Shown here: piece after piece, positions 44,083-52,343 of the stretch
Numbering within the stretch: position 1 is the first letter of the stretch
Layout: every line of letters starts with the position of its first letter
Assembly (NCBI GenBank): GCA_947591605.1
Contig: CANQDF010000011.1
Location: 1-64,000, forward strand
From: an uncultured Clostridia bacterium
GTDB lineage: Bacteria > Bacillota > Clostridia > Lachnospirales > CAG-274
Reading direction: 5' to 3'
Length of the DNA: 64,000 nt
Notes under the pieces: generated by a model
Seen by the model: the letters and a program-made list of their open reading frames with translations, nothing else
Databases searched by the model: none
What the model was told of the DNA's origin: nothing
Position numbers and translations under genes: made by a program

Positions 44083-45162
44083 ATGAAAAAGAAAGTTGCT
44101 ATGCTGCTGGCTGCCGCTGTGATCATGTCGGCTATGCCTGTAAGCGCACAGGAGTACACAAAGGTCAACCTTCTTGTGGACGGTGAAAGCGTTGTTACGG
44201 ATCAGAGCGCTGTTATAGTTGACAGCAGGACGCTTGTACCCGTAAGAGTTATTGCGGAAAAGCTTGGCAGCAAGGTGGATTGGGATGCAAACACAAAGAC
44301 GGTTACCTTTACCTACGGCGATACAACTGCCGCTTTTGAGATAAACGGCAAGGTGCTTAAGGTAACAAAGGACGGCGTCAGTGCCGAGCTGCCTATAGAC
44401 GTACCCGCTACCATCATAAACAGCAGAACTATGGTGCCTGTAAGGTTCCTTTCCGAAAATCTTGGCTACAAGGTGGACTGGGACGCACAGACAAAGACGG
44501 TAAACGTTACATCGGCTTCCGCAACAGCTTCTGATGAAACAGCAAGCGGCAGCGCCGCACAATACGAGGGTATGGCTGACAGAGAGCTCAGAGATGATGC
44601 CGAAACGGCAGACGGATATGCTGCAATACTCAACGGCTATACGGACAAAATGACAAAGGAACAGGCTGACCTTTACGAGAAGTACTGCGATAACGTATCT
44701 ACCGTTTTCCAATTTCTTGATACTGGCAAATATACACAGTCCGAGATAGAGGCAGGTGCAAAGGCAGTTGCAGAGGCAAAGGAAGGCATGGAAAAGATAG
44801 CAAAGGAGCTTGATGTCGACCTTACCGCAAAGGACACAAAGGCTGACGAGGCAGAGGACGTAAAGGCACTGCGTGAGGCTGCCGAAACGGTAGACGCTTA
44901 TACGGCAATACTCAACGACCGTACCGATGATATGTCCGAGGAGCAGGCAAAAGACTATGAAAAATACTGCGATGATGTATCTACTGTTTTCCAATTTCTT
45001 GATACGGGCAAATATACACAGTCCGAGATAGATGCGGGCACAAAGGCAGTTGCAGAGGCAAAAGAGGGCATGGAAAAGATAGCAGAGGATATCAAGGCTG
45101 ACCTCACGGGCGAATATGCAATAGATACCATGATGGATGTAAAGGTTGAAATTAAAAAATAA
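44083..45162 (+). CDS. Secreted protein with copper-amine-oxidase-like domain and duplicated C-terminal repeat
   Basis: 359 residues from ATG 44083 (GGGAGGA upstream). Signal peptide (VAMLLAAAVIMSAMPVSAQ), then a Cu_amine_oxidN1 domain (LVPVRVIAEKLGSKVDW and MVPVRFLSENLGYKVDW). Two 85-residue repeats follow (about 180-265 and 270-355), each with EKYCD-VSTVFQFLDTGKYTQSEI and GTKAVAEAKEGMEKIA or its near match. The repeats are also nearly identical as DNA, pointing to a recent duplication. Function unknown; the domain is common in surface and wall proteins of Clostridia. Confidence 0.8.
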   Translation: MKKKVAMLLAAAVIMSAMPVSAQEYTKVNLLVDGESVVTDQSAVIVDSRTLVPVRVIAEKLGSKVDWDANTKTVTFTYGDTTAAFEINGKVLKVTKDGVSAELPIDVPATIINSRTMVPVRFLSENLGYKVDWDAQTKTVNVTSASATASDETASGSAAQYEGMADRELRDDAETADGYAAILNGYTDKMTKEQADLYEKYCDNVSTVFQFLDTGKYTQSEIEAGAKAVAEAKEGMEKIAKELDVDLTAKDTKADEAEDVKALREAAETVDAYTAILNDRTDDMSEEQAKDYEKYCDDVSTVFQFLDTGKYTQSEIDAGTKAVAEAKEGMEKIAEDIKADLTGEYAIDTMMDVKVEIKK

Positions 45163-45187
45163 GCCATTTTGGCTAACATGAACAAAG

Positions 45188-45222
45188 ACGGCAGATGCAG
45201 TAAATATGCACCTGCCGTTTTA
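45188..45222 (+). terminator. Intrinsic terminator
   Basis: ACGGCAG (45188-45194) pairs with CTGCCGT (45212-45218) around an inner TGCA pairing, then TTT. Confidence 0.75.
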
Positions 45223-45970
45223 GACTGTCAAAAAAAGCTCAGGTGTACTGGGCTTTTTTATATTTATGGTATAATTATATTGAGATAATAATTATGCTAA
45301 GCAAGGACAAAGACAAGACCGAACAAGTGATATTTTCAGCATGGGAGGACCTTGTGCTAAAGGATCATTTGTTTGGAAAGACAGAATCGGCAGTAGATAA
45401 TTCATATCTTTACAGTATAGCAGGTAACTTATATTGCCCCGATAATGGCAGACCAAGTATAGATCCCGTTGTGCTTTTCAAGATGGTTTTGATCCAGCAT
45501 CTTTATGGTATTCGTTCATTAAGAATCATCCGAGGAAATTTCAATGAATGTTGACTACTGTTGATTTTTAGTATATTCTATGAATGAAACCATACCTAAT
45601 TTGCAGCTGTAATTTACAATTTTAAGCACAGATTTACGGAAAAAACGATCGAATAAGTTTTTAATTGAATATTGTTTGAAATAGACAATAAAGAATATTT
45701 ATCACCGTAAGCTGTGTTTATAGACCGTACTCATATAAAAGCATATGCAAATATCAAAAAGCGTATTAATAAAAATATTTCAAAGACAGCAAAAGTATAT
45801 GAAAAGCATAAGGAAAGTATAGAAGGGGTATTTGTGGATGCAAAAGAAATCATCTTTTTTTGTATCTTGATGTGTATGGTTTGAGAATAGGAAACTTACA
45901 AAAAAGAAAATTGGATAAAAATATATATGTGCCAATGTATGATAAAAATCCTGTTATTGAATGGTTATAA
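45223..45970 (+). mobile_element. IS1182-like element remnant 1
   Basis: Starts with GACTGTCAAAAAA and a terminator-like hairpin, then ATG 45294 opens an 86-residue N-terminal transposase fragment (DNSYLYSIAGNLYCPDNGRPSIDPVVLFKM type) ending at 45554. About 160 bases later an internal transposase piece (FIDRTHIKAYANIKKR) is readable near 45718-45885, broken by stops. The DDE core is missing, so the element is dead. Confidence 0.75.
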
Positions 45971-46100
45971 TTATTATTTTGCCTCTTAATTAAATTCAAG
46001 AAAGACCTCTGCCCCATGCTTTATTGTATTTATCATTTTTTCTTTATATTCCATTCCCAAATGTTGTCTTTATTTATGAATACGAAAGAATTCAACCATA

Positions 46101-46418
46101 CTAAGTTTCATACTTATTACACAGAAGAATTGAATTAAATATTTTTGTTACGACAGCATAACCAACTATACGGCCTCCTTCATACATTGTTATTCTTTTC
46201 CCGACCCACATGGTATGTGGATACGCTTCCGGGGTAATAAATGTAATAGTACCACGCAAATTATCACAAGGTTCTTGGTTTAAATTATAATAACTGTGAA
46301 TTCCTGTTGTTAAATAGCCCTCCTTCACCAAGTGGGATGGTATATATCCTTCAAATACTCTACCTTTGCGAAAACCTATAAATTCAAATAAAACTTCTAT
46401 ATCCGCTCTATTTTTCAT
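46101..46418 (-). CDS. Stand-alone EF-Tu domain III-like protein
   Basis: 105 residues. ADIEVLFEFIGF...GRVFEGY...LTTG and the C-terminal KRITMYEGGRIVGYAVVTKI resemble domain III of elongation factor Tu (the R-EGGR-VG-G-VT-I motif). No GTPase domain is encoded next to it. GAGGTAATTAAG precedes the ATG. It may mimic a tRNA- or EF-Ts-facing surface; its function is not known to me. Flanked by IS remnants. Confidence 0.65.
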   Translation of the reverse strand: MKNRADIEVLFEFIGFRKGRVFEGYIPSHLVKEGYLTTGIHSYYNLNQEPCDNLRGTITFITPEAYPHTMWVGKRITMYEGGRIVGYAVVTKIFNSILLCNKYET

Positions 46419-46421
46419 CAC

Positions 46422-46679
46422 TTAATTACCTCATATAATTTTATCAAAAAGATACATAGTTACATACACCTTTCTATGTTCTTTATTGCAGTTATCCGCA
46501 AATCTCTTGCCATCGGTCAAGGCTCTCATTAGCATAAATAATTCCCATATATGTTTGACTTCTTAATTCATAGGCATATATTTGCCGGTTTCATGAATCT
46601 TAAGAAATAGTCTGCTACTATCTTAAAATCGCTCTTTAATTTATTTATTGTTTATCTTGACAAACAAAAGCAGCTACAT
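46422..46679. other. Intergenic region without recognised features
   Basis: AT-rich, no ORF with a credible SD. The stretch 45971-46100 on the other side of the EF-Tu-like gene is also empty. Confidence 0.4.
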
Positions 46680-47732
46680 TTAATAACCCAATAATATGCT
46701 TTTTCTTTCGCTGTTATATGCTGCCTTTACACTTAAAGCTTCACCGACAGCTCGTAACGGAATATATGTTTTATCATTATATATTTCTGCAGCTGCATCA
46801 AGATCGTATAGCGAACTATTTATGCTGTACTGATTTTTACCGATTGTAAAAGCAGCTACATTGTTGTTTTTGTAAACATATGCAGTTTTTGTATTATCGT
46901 TCCAATCGACTTTACAATCAAGGTTTTCGGCAATATATCTGAGCGGGACAAGGATCCTATTATTTCTGTTGATAACTTCCGTTTCGGCATTATTCAAACT
47001 TAGCAAGACAGTGTTTCCGCCGTTGTTTCTCGCATTGTCCATTATTTCAATTTCCTCCGAAGTGTTAGGAATGATAAATGAAGTATCAATACCCTCGATC
47101 GGCTCTGTAATATCAACAACATAGGTATATGTATCTTTCCAGATGTCAAAAGGTTCATATCCCATATTTTCATCGGGATATTCAGTATATAATTTTATAG
47201 CCTGTCCGCTGTCGGATACAGCAAATTCATAGTTGTTTTTATCTCTTACTATTGAATATACATTTCCGTCTGATAACACATATAAATTATCGGCGTAAGA
47301 AAATATATCGCCTATAGACCAACCGACATAATTTCCGCTTTTTGAAATACTTTGTTCCAGATAATCCGTAATTTCACCATTATTAATTATGGGAAAATAG
47401 TATACATCTAATCCGTCATCGTTATCGTAAAAACTGTAGTAAAAGGGATTGCCTATTTTAGTATCGGCATCAAATCCGTGATTTATAAGCATATTATATC
47501 TATTGGGTAACTCCCGTTTAAATATTTCAACTGCTTCCGATGTATCGGAGGTTCGTATCAAAATACTGTTATCGGCAGCATACAAGTTTATTGGGCATAT
47601 AATAATAAGAAAAATAACAAAAAATAGTTTTTTCACAACGCTCATATCCAAATGTTTATTTTCTGTTATAAAGGATAATATTGCCAATAATCGGTTTTCT
47701 TTATTTGGCTGTCCATAGTTGTATATAAACAT
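46680..47732 (-). CDS. Exported protein with C-terminal copper-amine-oxidase-like domain
   Basis: 350 residues if ATG at complement 47732 is used (GGAGGTG 7 bases upstream). A hydrophobic helix at about residues 34-54 (KKLFFVIFLIIICPINLYAAD) is a signal peptide, so the first 30 residues form an unusually long n-region; a start at the Met before VVKKLFF is possible but lacks an SD. Central region (60-240) unknown. C-terminal domain (240-350) has RILVPLRYIAENLDCKVDW and YIPLRAVGEALSVKA. Third protein in the window with this domain. Confidence 0.7.
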   Translation of the reverse strand: MFIYNYGQPNKENRLLAILSFITENKHLDMSVVKKLFFVIFLIIICPINLYAADNSILIRTSDTSEAVEIFKRELPNRYNMLINHGFDADTKIGNPFYYSFYDNDDGLDVYYFPIINNGEITDYLEQSISKSGNYVGWSIGDIFSYADNLYVLSDGNVYSIVRDKNNYEFAVSDSGQAIKLYTEYPDENMGYEPFDIWKDTYTYVVDITEPIEGIDTSFIIPNTSEEIEIMDNARNNGGNTVLLSLNNAETEVINRNNRILVPLRYIAENLDCKVDWNDNTKTAYVYKNNNVAAFTIGKNQYSINSSLYDLDAAAEIYNDKTYIPLRAVGEALSVKAAYNSERKSILLGY

Positions 47733-47927
47733 ATTGTTCACCTCCATAAATACAATATTGGTAATAATTTTTTGTTTTAAAAAGATTTTAAAGGTTAAAA
47801 GCTATATTTAATATACCATATTGTTCAAAATATGTCAATTATAATCCTTAAATTTTAAAGTCTATTATATTTTTTAAAATTATTGGTTTTTTATAATTTA
47901 TGTATTATTATCTATGGAGGCGATAAA

Positions 47928-48252
47928 ATGTCATTTATAAATACCGAAAACTTTAGTATAAAAAGGATAAGTGATATTTTTAAGCATGGAGGACCTTGTG
48001 CCAAAGTATCATTTATTTAGAATGACAGAATCGGCAGCAGATCATTCATATCTTTATAACATAGCAGGTGACATATATTGCCCCGATAACGTCAGACCGA
48101 GTATAGATTCTATTGTGCTTTTCAAGATTGTTTTGATCCGATATTATTTATGGCATTCGTTCATTAAAAACATTCGAATAAATTTCAATGAATATTGCCT
48201 ACAGTTGGTTATTATACTATTTTTTATACTTAATGTTGAAGTAGACAGGTAG
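47928..48252 (+). mobile_element. IS1182-like remnant 2 fused to the start of another gene
   Basis: ATG 47928 with a good SD (TGGAGGCG) begins MSFINTENFSIKRISD, unrelated to transposase, and runs into a frame that stops at 48020. In a second frame from 47971, a transposase N-terminus (SMEDLVPKYHLF, DNVRPSIDSIVLFK) is readable to 48252. So an IS end appears to have cut a resident gene, then most of the IS was lost. Confidence 0.6.
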
Positions 48253-48667
48253 AAATGATCCTGCTTATTTTTTTGCAAAATTTGTAAACAGAAAATGAAA
48301 ATATAGGCAATGTAATATGTAGATATCAAAAATTAAATATTGATGGAATTGATCCGGTTTATTTTTGTGAGCAGGTCTTTTTTATGTTCTGCCTATTTTT
48401 GCTCCAAAATCTTTGAAAATCGTAAAGAAACGGCTAACGATTATTTGTCTTGATTGACAAAGTCTGCTTCGAATATTTGTGTCATAAGGGTATTATAATT
48501 ATTAACCGAGCCTGGTAATATCGTACACCGAAGGGCAGAGAATTAATATGATAACTACATATGAAAAAATCAACTCATCAGAAAAAATGTTTGATTATAT
48601 GTATGAAAAGATTAATAACTTAATTCGACTGCTAACAGCAATCATTTTTTGGAAAGAAGGATGAAAA
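48253..48667. other. Intergenic region before the recombinase
   Basis: About 415 bases, AT-rich, with no supported gene. A short frame near 48549 (MITTYEKINSSEKMFDYMYE) lacks a clear SD. Confidence 0.35.
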
Positions 48668-49273
48668 ATGAAATACGGATATGCACGAGTATCAACAAAG
48701 GAACAGAAAGAGGACAGACAGCTTATTGCCCTAAAGGAATACGGTATTGTCGAATACAATATCTTCACCGACAAACAAAGCGGAAAAGATTTTGACAGAT
48801 GCAATTATAAAAGGCTGCTAAAGCAGCTGAAAAAGGGAGATATACTCGTAATAAAGAGCATTGACAGGTTGGGCAGGAATTACGGCGAGATACTTTGTCA
48901 GTGGCAGGAAATAACCAAGGTAAAAAAGGCGGATATTATTGTGTTGGATATGGAGTTGTTGAATACCACACGCAATAAGGACCTTATCGGTACCCTGATA
49001 AGCGATATTGTGTTGCAGCTTTTAAGCTATGTTGCGGAAAACGAACGCAAAACCATACTGGAAAGACAGGCGGAGGGAATTGCAGCCGCAAAGGAAAGAG
49101 GCGTCAGATTCGGCAGACCGCAAAAGTACAATGCCGAGGATTACATCGACGTATATATTGATTTTTTGCATAAGGAGATAACTCAAAAACAGGCAATGGA
49201 AATAATAGGCTGCTGTGAAAGCACTTATTACAGGTTGGTAAAGGAATTGAGAAAAATTGTAAAAAATCGCTGA
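48668..49273 (+). CDS. Small serine recombinase (resolvase/invertase)
   Basis: 201 residues. Catalytic Ser in YARVSTKEQ, then the Arg-rich active site (IKSIDRLGRNY) and the E helix (AENERKTILERQAEGIAAAKERG). C-terminal HTH is short (QKQAMEIIGCCESTYYRLVKE). It should cut and rejoin short palindromic sites by a Ser-DNA link. The reading frame is intact. GAAGGATG precedes the ATG. A 30-base imperfect palindrome covers its stop codon. Confidence 0.9.
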   Translation: MKYGYARVSTKEQKEDRQLIALKEYGIVEYNIFTDKQSGKDFDRCNYKRLLKQLKKGDILVIKSIDRLGRNYGEILCQWQEITKVKKADIIVLDMELLNTTRNKDLIGTLISDIVLQLLSYVAENERKTILERQAEGIAAAKERGVRFGRPQKYNAEDYIDVYIDFLHKEITQKQAMEIIGCCESTYYRLVKELRKIVKNR

Positions 49274-49295
49274 TATTGTATAGTTTATCAGTGAT
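49266..49295. promoter_or_regulatory. Palindromic site at the recombinase 3' end, possible crossover site
   Basis: ATCGCTGATA (49266-49275) and TATCAGTGAT (49286-49295) are inverted repeats with one mismatch around 10 bases. The inner GTATAGTTTATC (49278-49289) recurs as an exact inverted copy at 49400-49411. Confidence 0.45.
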
Positions 49296-49399
49296 ATGCA
49301 ACTTTAATAAATTTATACATACATTGTAAGATAATTTTGTGCATATGTCAATATATAAATTGATATTTTAGCTAATTTTGCCGTAAAAAAGTGTACTCC

Positions 49400-49411
49400 G
49401 ATAAACTATAC
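49400..49411. repeat. Inverted copy of the palindrome core
   Basis: GATAAACTATAC is the exact reverse complement of 49278-49289; the two lie 110 bases apart in a gene-free stretch (49274-49455). Confidence 0.55.
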
Positions 49412-49455
49412 GTTATCAAGGATAGTGAAAAAAATGTTTTTTAAGGAGGAATATT

Positions 49456-49827
49456 ATGGATCACAAAACGGTTTCCAACAGGCTTTTTACTTTATCAACA
49501 GTTATTATTGTATTATTTTCTGTTTTAAGTGTGCTTGAAATTATTTTAGGGCTGAATAATTTTATAAATGGCTATTGGCGCTATGAAAGTCCCGGTTTAA
49601 TAATGGATATTATCTGCCTTGTATTAACTGTTATAGTAACGTTATTTATAGGTTGGGTCTGGTCAAATATATTTAGCGGTTTTGCTTCTATTGTGTTAAG
49701 CACAGGGGAAAGTGCGTCCGCACTGAAAGAAAATAATAAATTACTTTCTGAGATAGAAAGCAAAACATCTTCTGTGAACAATGACAAATCAAGCAGTTAT
49801 ACAAATGACGATCTTCCAACCATGTAA
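49456..49827 (+). CDS. Two-helix membrane protein
   Basis: 123 residues with membrane helices at about 14-36 and 50-72 (VIIVLFSVLSVLEIILGL and IICLVLTVIVTLFIGWVW) and a polar Ser-rich tail. AAGGAGGA precedes ATG 49456. It is followed after 11 bases by the zinc-ribbon TPR gene, so the two probably work together. No family recognised. Confidence 0.65.
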   Translation: MDHKTVSNRLFTLSTVIIVLFSVLSVLEIILGLNNFINGYWRYESPGLIMDIICLVLTVIVTLFIGWVWSNIFSGFASIVLSTGESASALKENNKLLSEIESKTSSVNNDKSSSYTNDDLPTM

Positions 49828-49838
49828 GGAGGCAGAAT

Positions 49839-51587
49839 ATGGACAGATACAGTGTTCTAAAGTCCGGAGAGCAAAAGGAATGGCTTGCAGGCTGTACCGT
49901 CAAGGTCGAAAAGTATAATATTCTTTTAGATAATCAAACCGGACAAAATGTTATCCAGATAAAATACAGGGCTTTAGGCGATAAAAAAGTAAAATCGTTT
50001 TGGGTGGATGTATATTGCTATGACGATGCTATGGATCTTATAACAACGGTTTCCGATGCGGCATATATCTCTGTCAATGCGTCTAAGGGCGAAAGCTTTG
50101 GTGACAGGCAGCCTATATCTGTAAATGCCAACTCAATAGGCAATATTAAGGTCGCTGTTAAGAAAATCGTATTTGCCGATGAAAGCGTATGGAGAAATGA
50201 TAACGGAGATATAGGCATTATCCTGCCCGAGCAGCCATACGCAAGGGAATTTTACGGTGAGCTTTTTAACCAGTTTTATATAGAAACAAATAATGTAAAA
50301 GCAAGGTATGAAAAGGTGCTTGCACTTGGAGAGAATTATTGGCAATGCACCTGCGGTCAAGGCAATTCAAAAAACGATGAAAACTGTATTTTGTGCGGTG
50401 CTGATGTAAACGAGCTTGCAAAAATATCCGATGTCGACTATCTGAGAGAGCAAAACAACATTCGCATAGAAAAAGAAAAAACAGAGCGTGAAAGAATTGC
50501 CAAAGTAAGAGCCGAAAATGAAAGATCAGCCGCAGAAAAAGCCGAAAAGGAACGCATTGCTGCCGAGGAAAGAGCCGAAAAGGAACGTATTGCCGCTGCC
50601 GAAGCCGCTCGAAAAAGAAAACGGATAATAATTACCGCTTTGGTATCGGTGGTTACGATATGTGCGGTAGTTGCAGGTATCAATAAGTTGAAACATGTTA
50701 TATTGTACAACAAAGCAGTTAAAGCGTTTGAAAATGCACAATATGATGAAGCATTTGAAACATTTACGGAATTAAAGGATTACAAAGACTCGGTGGATAA
50801 AGCCAAAGAAGCGGAAGCCGAGAAGAAATATTTAAATGCAAAAAATTTTGTTGAAAAGGGTGACATAAACAGCCTTAAGGAGGCAGCACATATTTATTCC
50901 GATCTGGGGACATACAAAGACTGCGTACATCAATTAAAAGCTACATACTACAGTATTGCAGCCATAGAGTACAACAGCTATGATTTTGAAAATGCGGCAT
51001 CACACTACAAATTATGCTGTAATTATCAAAACAGTGCACAAATGGAAATATCTGCAAGAAATCAGGGTATACTTATGAAAGCCGCAAACGCATATAATAC
51101 CGGAAAATATATGGATGCTGTCGGTTATTCTGCCTCTATACCCGGCGTTGTAAGCAACAAACAGGGCATTGCAAGTGCAAACGAAATATGCGAATGGTCA
51201 AAGGCGAAATTATATGCGCAGGCAACGGGCGGCAAGATGAGTTATACCGATATGATAGATACTATTGAATTTCTGAGTAAATATAACTATAAGGATTGTT
51301 CCACAAAAATACAAAATGTAAAAAATAAGTTTGCTGCTATATCGGGACATTATTACGGAGAATATTCATTTAGTAATGAGTATATTATATCGGCAGATTA
51401 CAGAACTAATAAAATAAATTATACTATTATATTCAATGTTACGAGTAGAGATAGATTTTATCATTATCACATAGATTTATTGCCTACTGGAGGAACTTAT
51501 GGTTCTTTTAAAGAGGGTCTTTCGGTAGTGAAGCTGTATGACGGATATATTGTAGACGAGTATGGAGATATATATACAAAAAAATAG
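49839..51587 (+). CDS. Zinc-ribbon, coiled-coil and TPR-like membrane protein
   Basis: 582 residues. N-terminal beta-rich domain (1-165), zinc ribbon WQCTCGQGNSKNDENCILCG (about 167-186), a long charged coiled coil (205-262; repeats of EKERIAAE), one membrane helix (about 264-283, IITALVSVVTICAVVAGI), then TPR-like helical repeats (about 292-440) outside. AAGGAGG precedes ATG 49839. Its plan parallels the 42.3-43.7 kb protein but the sequences differ. Function unknown. Confidence 0.7.
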   Translation: MDRYSVLKSGEQKEWLAGCTVKVEKYNILLDNQTGQNVIQIKYRALGDKKVKSFWVDVYCYDDAMDLITTVSDAAYISVNASKGESFGDRQPISVNANSIGNIKVAVKKIVFADESVWRNDNGDIGIILPEQPYAREFYGELFNQFYIETNNVKARYEKVLALGENYWQCTCGQGNSKNDENCILCGADVNELAKISDVDYLREQNNIRIEKEKTERERIAKVRAENERSAAEKAEKERIAAEERAEKERIAAAEAARKRKRIIITALVSVVTICAVVAGINKLKHVILYNKAVKAFENAQYDEAFETFTELKDYKDSVDKAKEAEAEKKYLNAKNFVEKGDINSLKEAAHIYSDLGTYKDCVHQLKATYYSIAAIEYNSYDFENAASHYKLCCNYQNSAQMEISARNQGILMKAANAYNTGKYMDAVGYSASIPGVVSNKQGIASANEICEWSKAKLYAQATGGKMSYTDMIDTIEFLSKYNYKDCSTKIQNVKNKFAAISGHYYGEYSFSNEYIISADYRTNKINYTIIFNVTSRDRFYHYHIDLLPTGGTYGSFKEGLSVVKLYDGYIVDEYGDIYTKK

Positions 51588-51626
51588 TGTAAACAGTTAA
51601 TATCAGTAAAAGGAGTGACATAATAA

Positions 51627-51977
51627 ATGCAGCAATTCGAAAACGAAGTATTAAACGATAATTTCACTACAGAAAAGAAAGCTGCTGCCTTTGAAAGTAT
51701 AGCGAAGTTATATTATAATCGCAACTTCGGGACAGCCACAAAAAGTGATATAGATTTGCTTATGTTTAAAATTTATATGGAGGCTGCTATAGAAAATCAT
51801 CTCAATCCTGACAACAGTATAGATTATTCTGCATGCTCTGATTATAAGATGGGAATTGTTTTGGGAATCTCTCCGACTAAGGTTCGTAATCTAAAGTTAA
51901 AAAAGGAACTTATATATCCACAGGAAAATTTTGACTGGAAGGTATCATTAAGACATATTATTGGTATGACTACGTAG
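51627..51977 (+). CDS. HTH-containing protein, probably truncated at the C-terminus
   Basis: 116 residues. After a helical N-terminal part, SDYKMGIVLGISPTKVRNLKLKKEL looks like a helix-turn-helix. The frame ends soon after (WKVSLRHIIGMTT), 75 bases before an IS1182-like remnant, and I would expect such proteins to be longer, so the 3' end may have been lost. AAAAGGAGTG precedes ATG 51627. Confidence 0.55.
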   Translation: MQQFENEVLNDNFTTEKKAAAFESIAKLYYNRNFGTATKSDIDLLMFKIYMEAAIENHLNPDNSIDYSACSDYKMGIVLGISPTKVRNLKLKKELIYPQENFDWKVSLRHIIGMTT

Positions 51978-52051
51978 GCAATCTTTGCTTATACACTACA
52001 AAAAGTAATACAGATGCAAGCAGGGTACCCCATTTACAAATAGGGCACCCT

Positions 52052-52343
52052 CAGACTGTCAAAAAAGATCAGGAGTACCGGACTTTTTTGTATCTGTATA
52101 TTATAATTATATATAGGAGATAATTATGCTGAACAAGGACAAAGACAAGACAGAACAGGTGATGTTTTTAAGCATGGATGACCTTGTGCCAAAGTATCAT
52201 TTATTTAAAAAGATAGAAATCGGCAGCAGATCATTTATATCTTTATAACATAGCAGGTGACATATATTGCCCCGATAACGTCAGACCGAGTACAGCTCCC
52301 GATGTGTTTTTCAAGTATGTATAATTATAATGCTTATAAAATA
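52052..52343 (+). mobile_element. IS1182-like remnant 3
   Basis: CAGACTGTCAAAAAA, a hairpin with T6, an SD and ATG 52126 (MLNKDKDKTEQVMFLSMDDLVPKYHLF) match remnant 1 base for base over much of the length. A frameshift near 52218 and the loss of everything after about 52320 leave it inactive. Confidence 0.7.

Noticed and set aside
49456-51977. Phage-defence system at 49.5-52 kb
   Set aside because: No nuclease, NTPase or nucleotide-cyclase motif is visible; membrane scaffold and HTH features alone do not support it.
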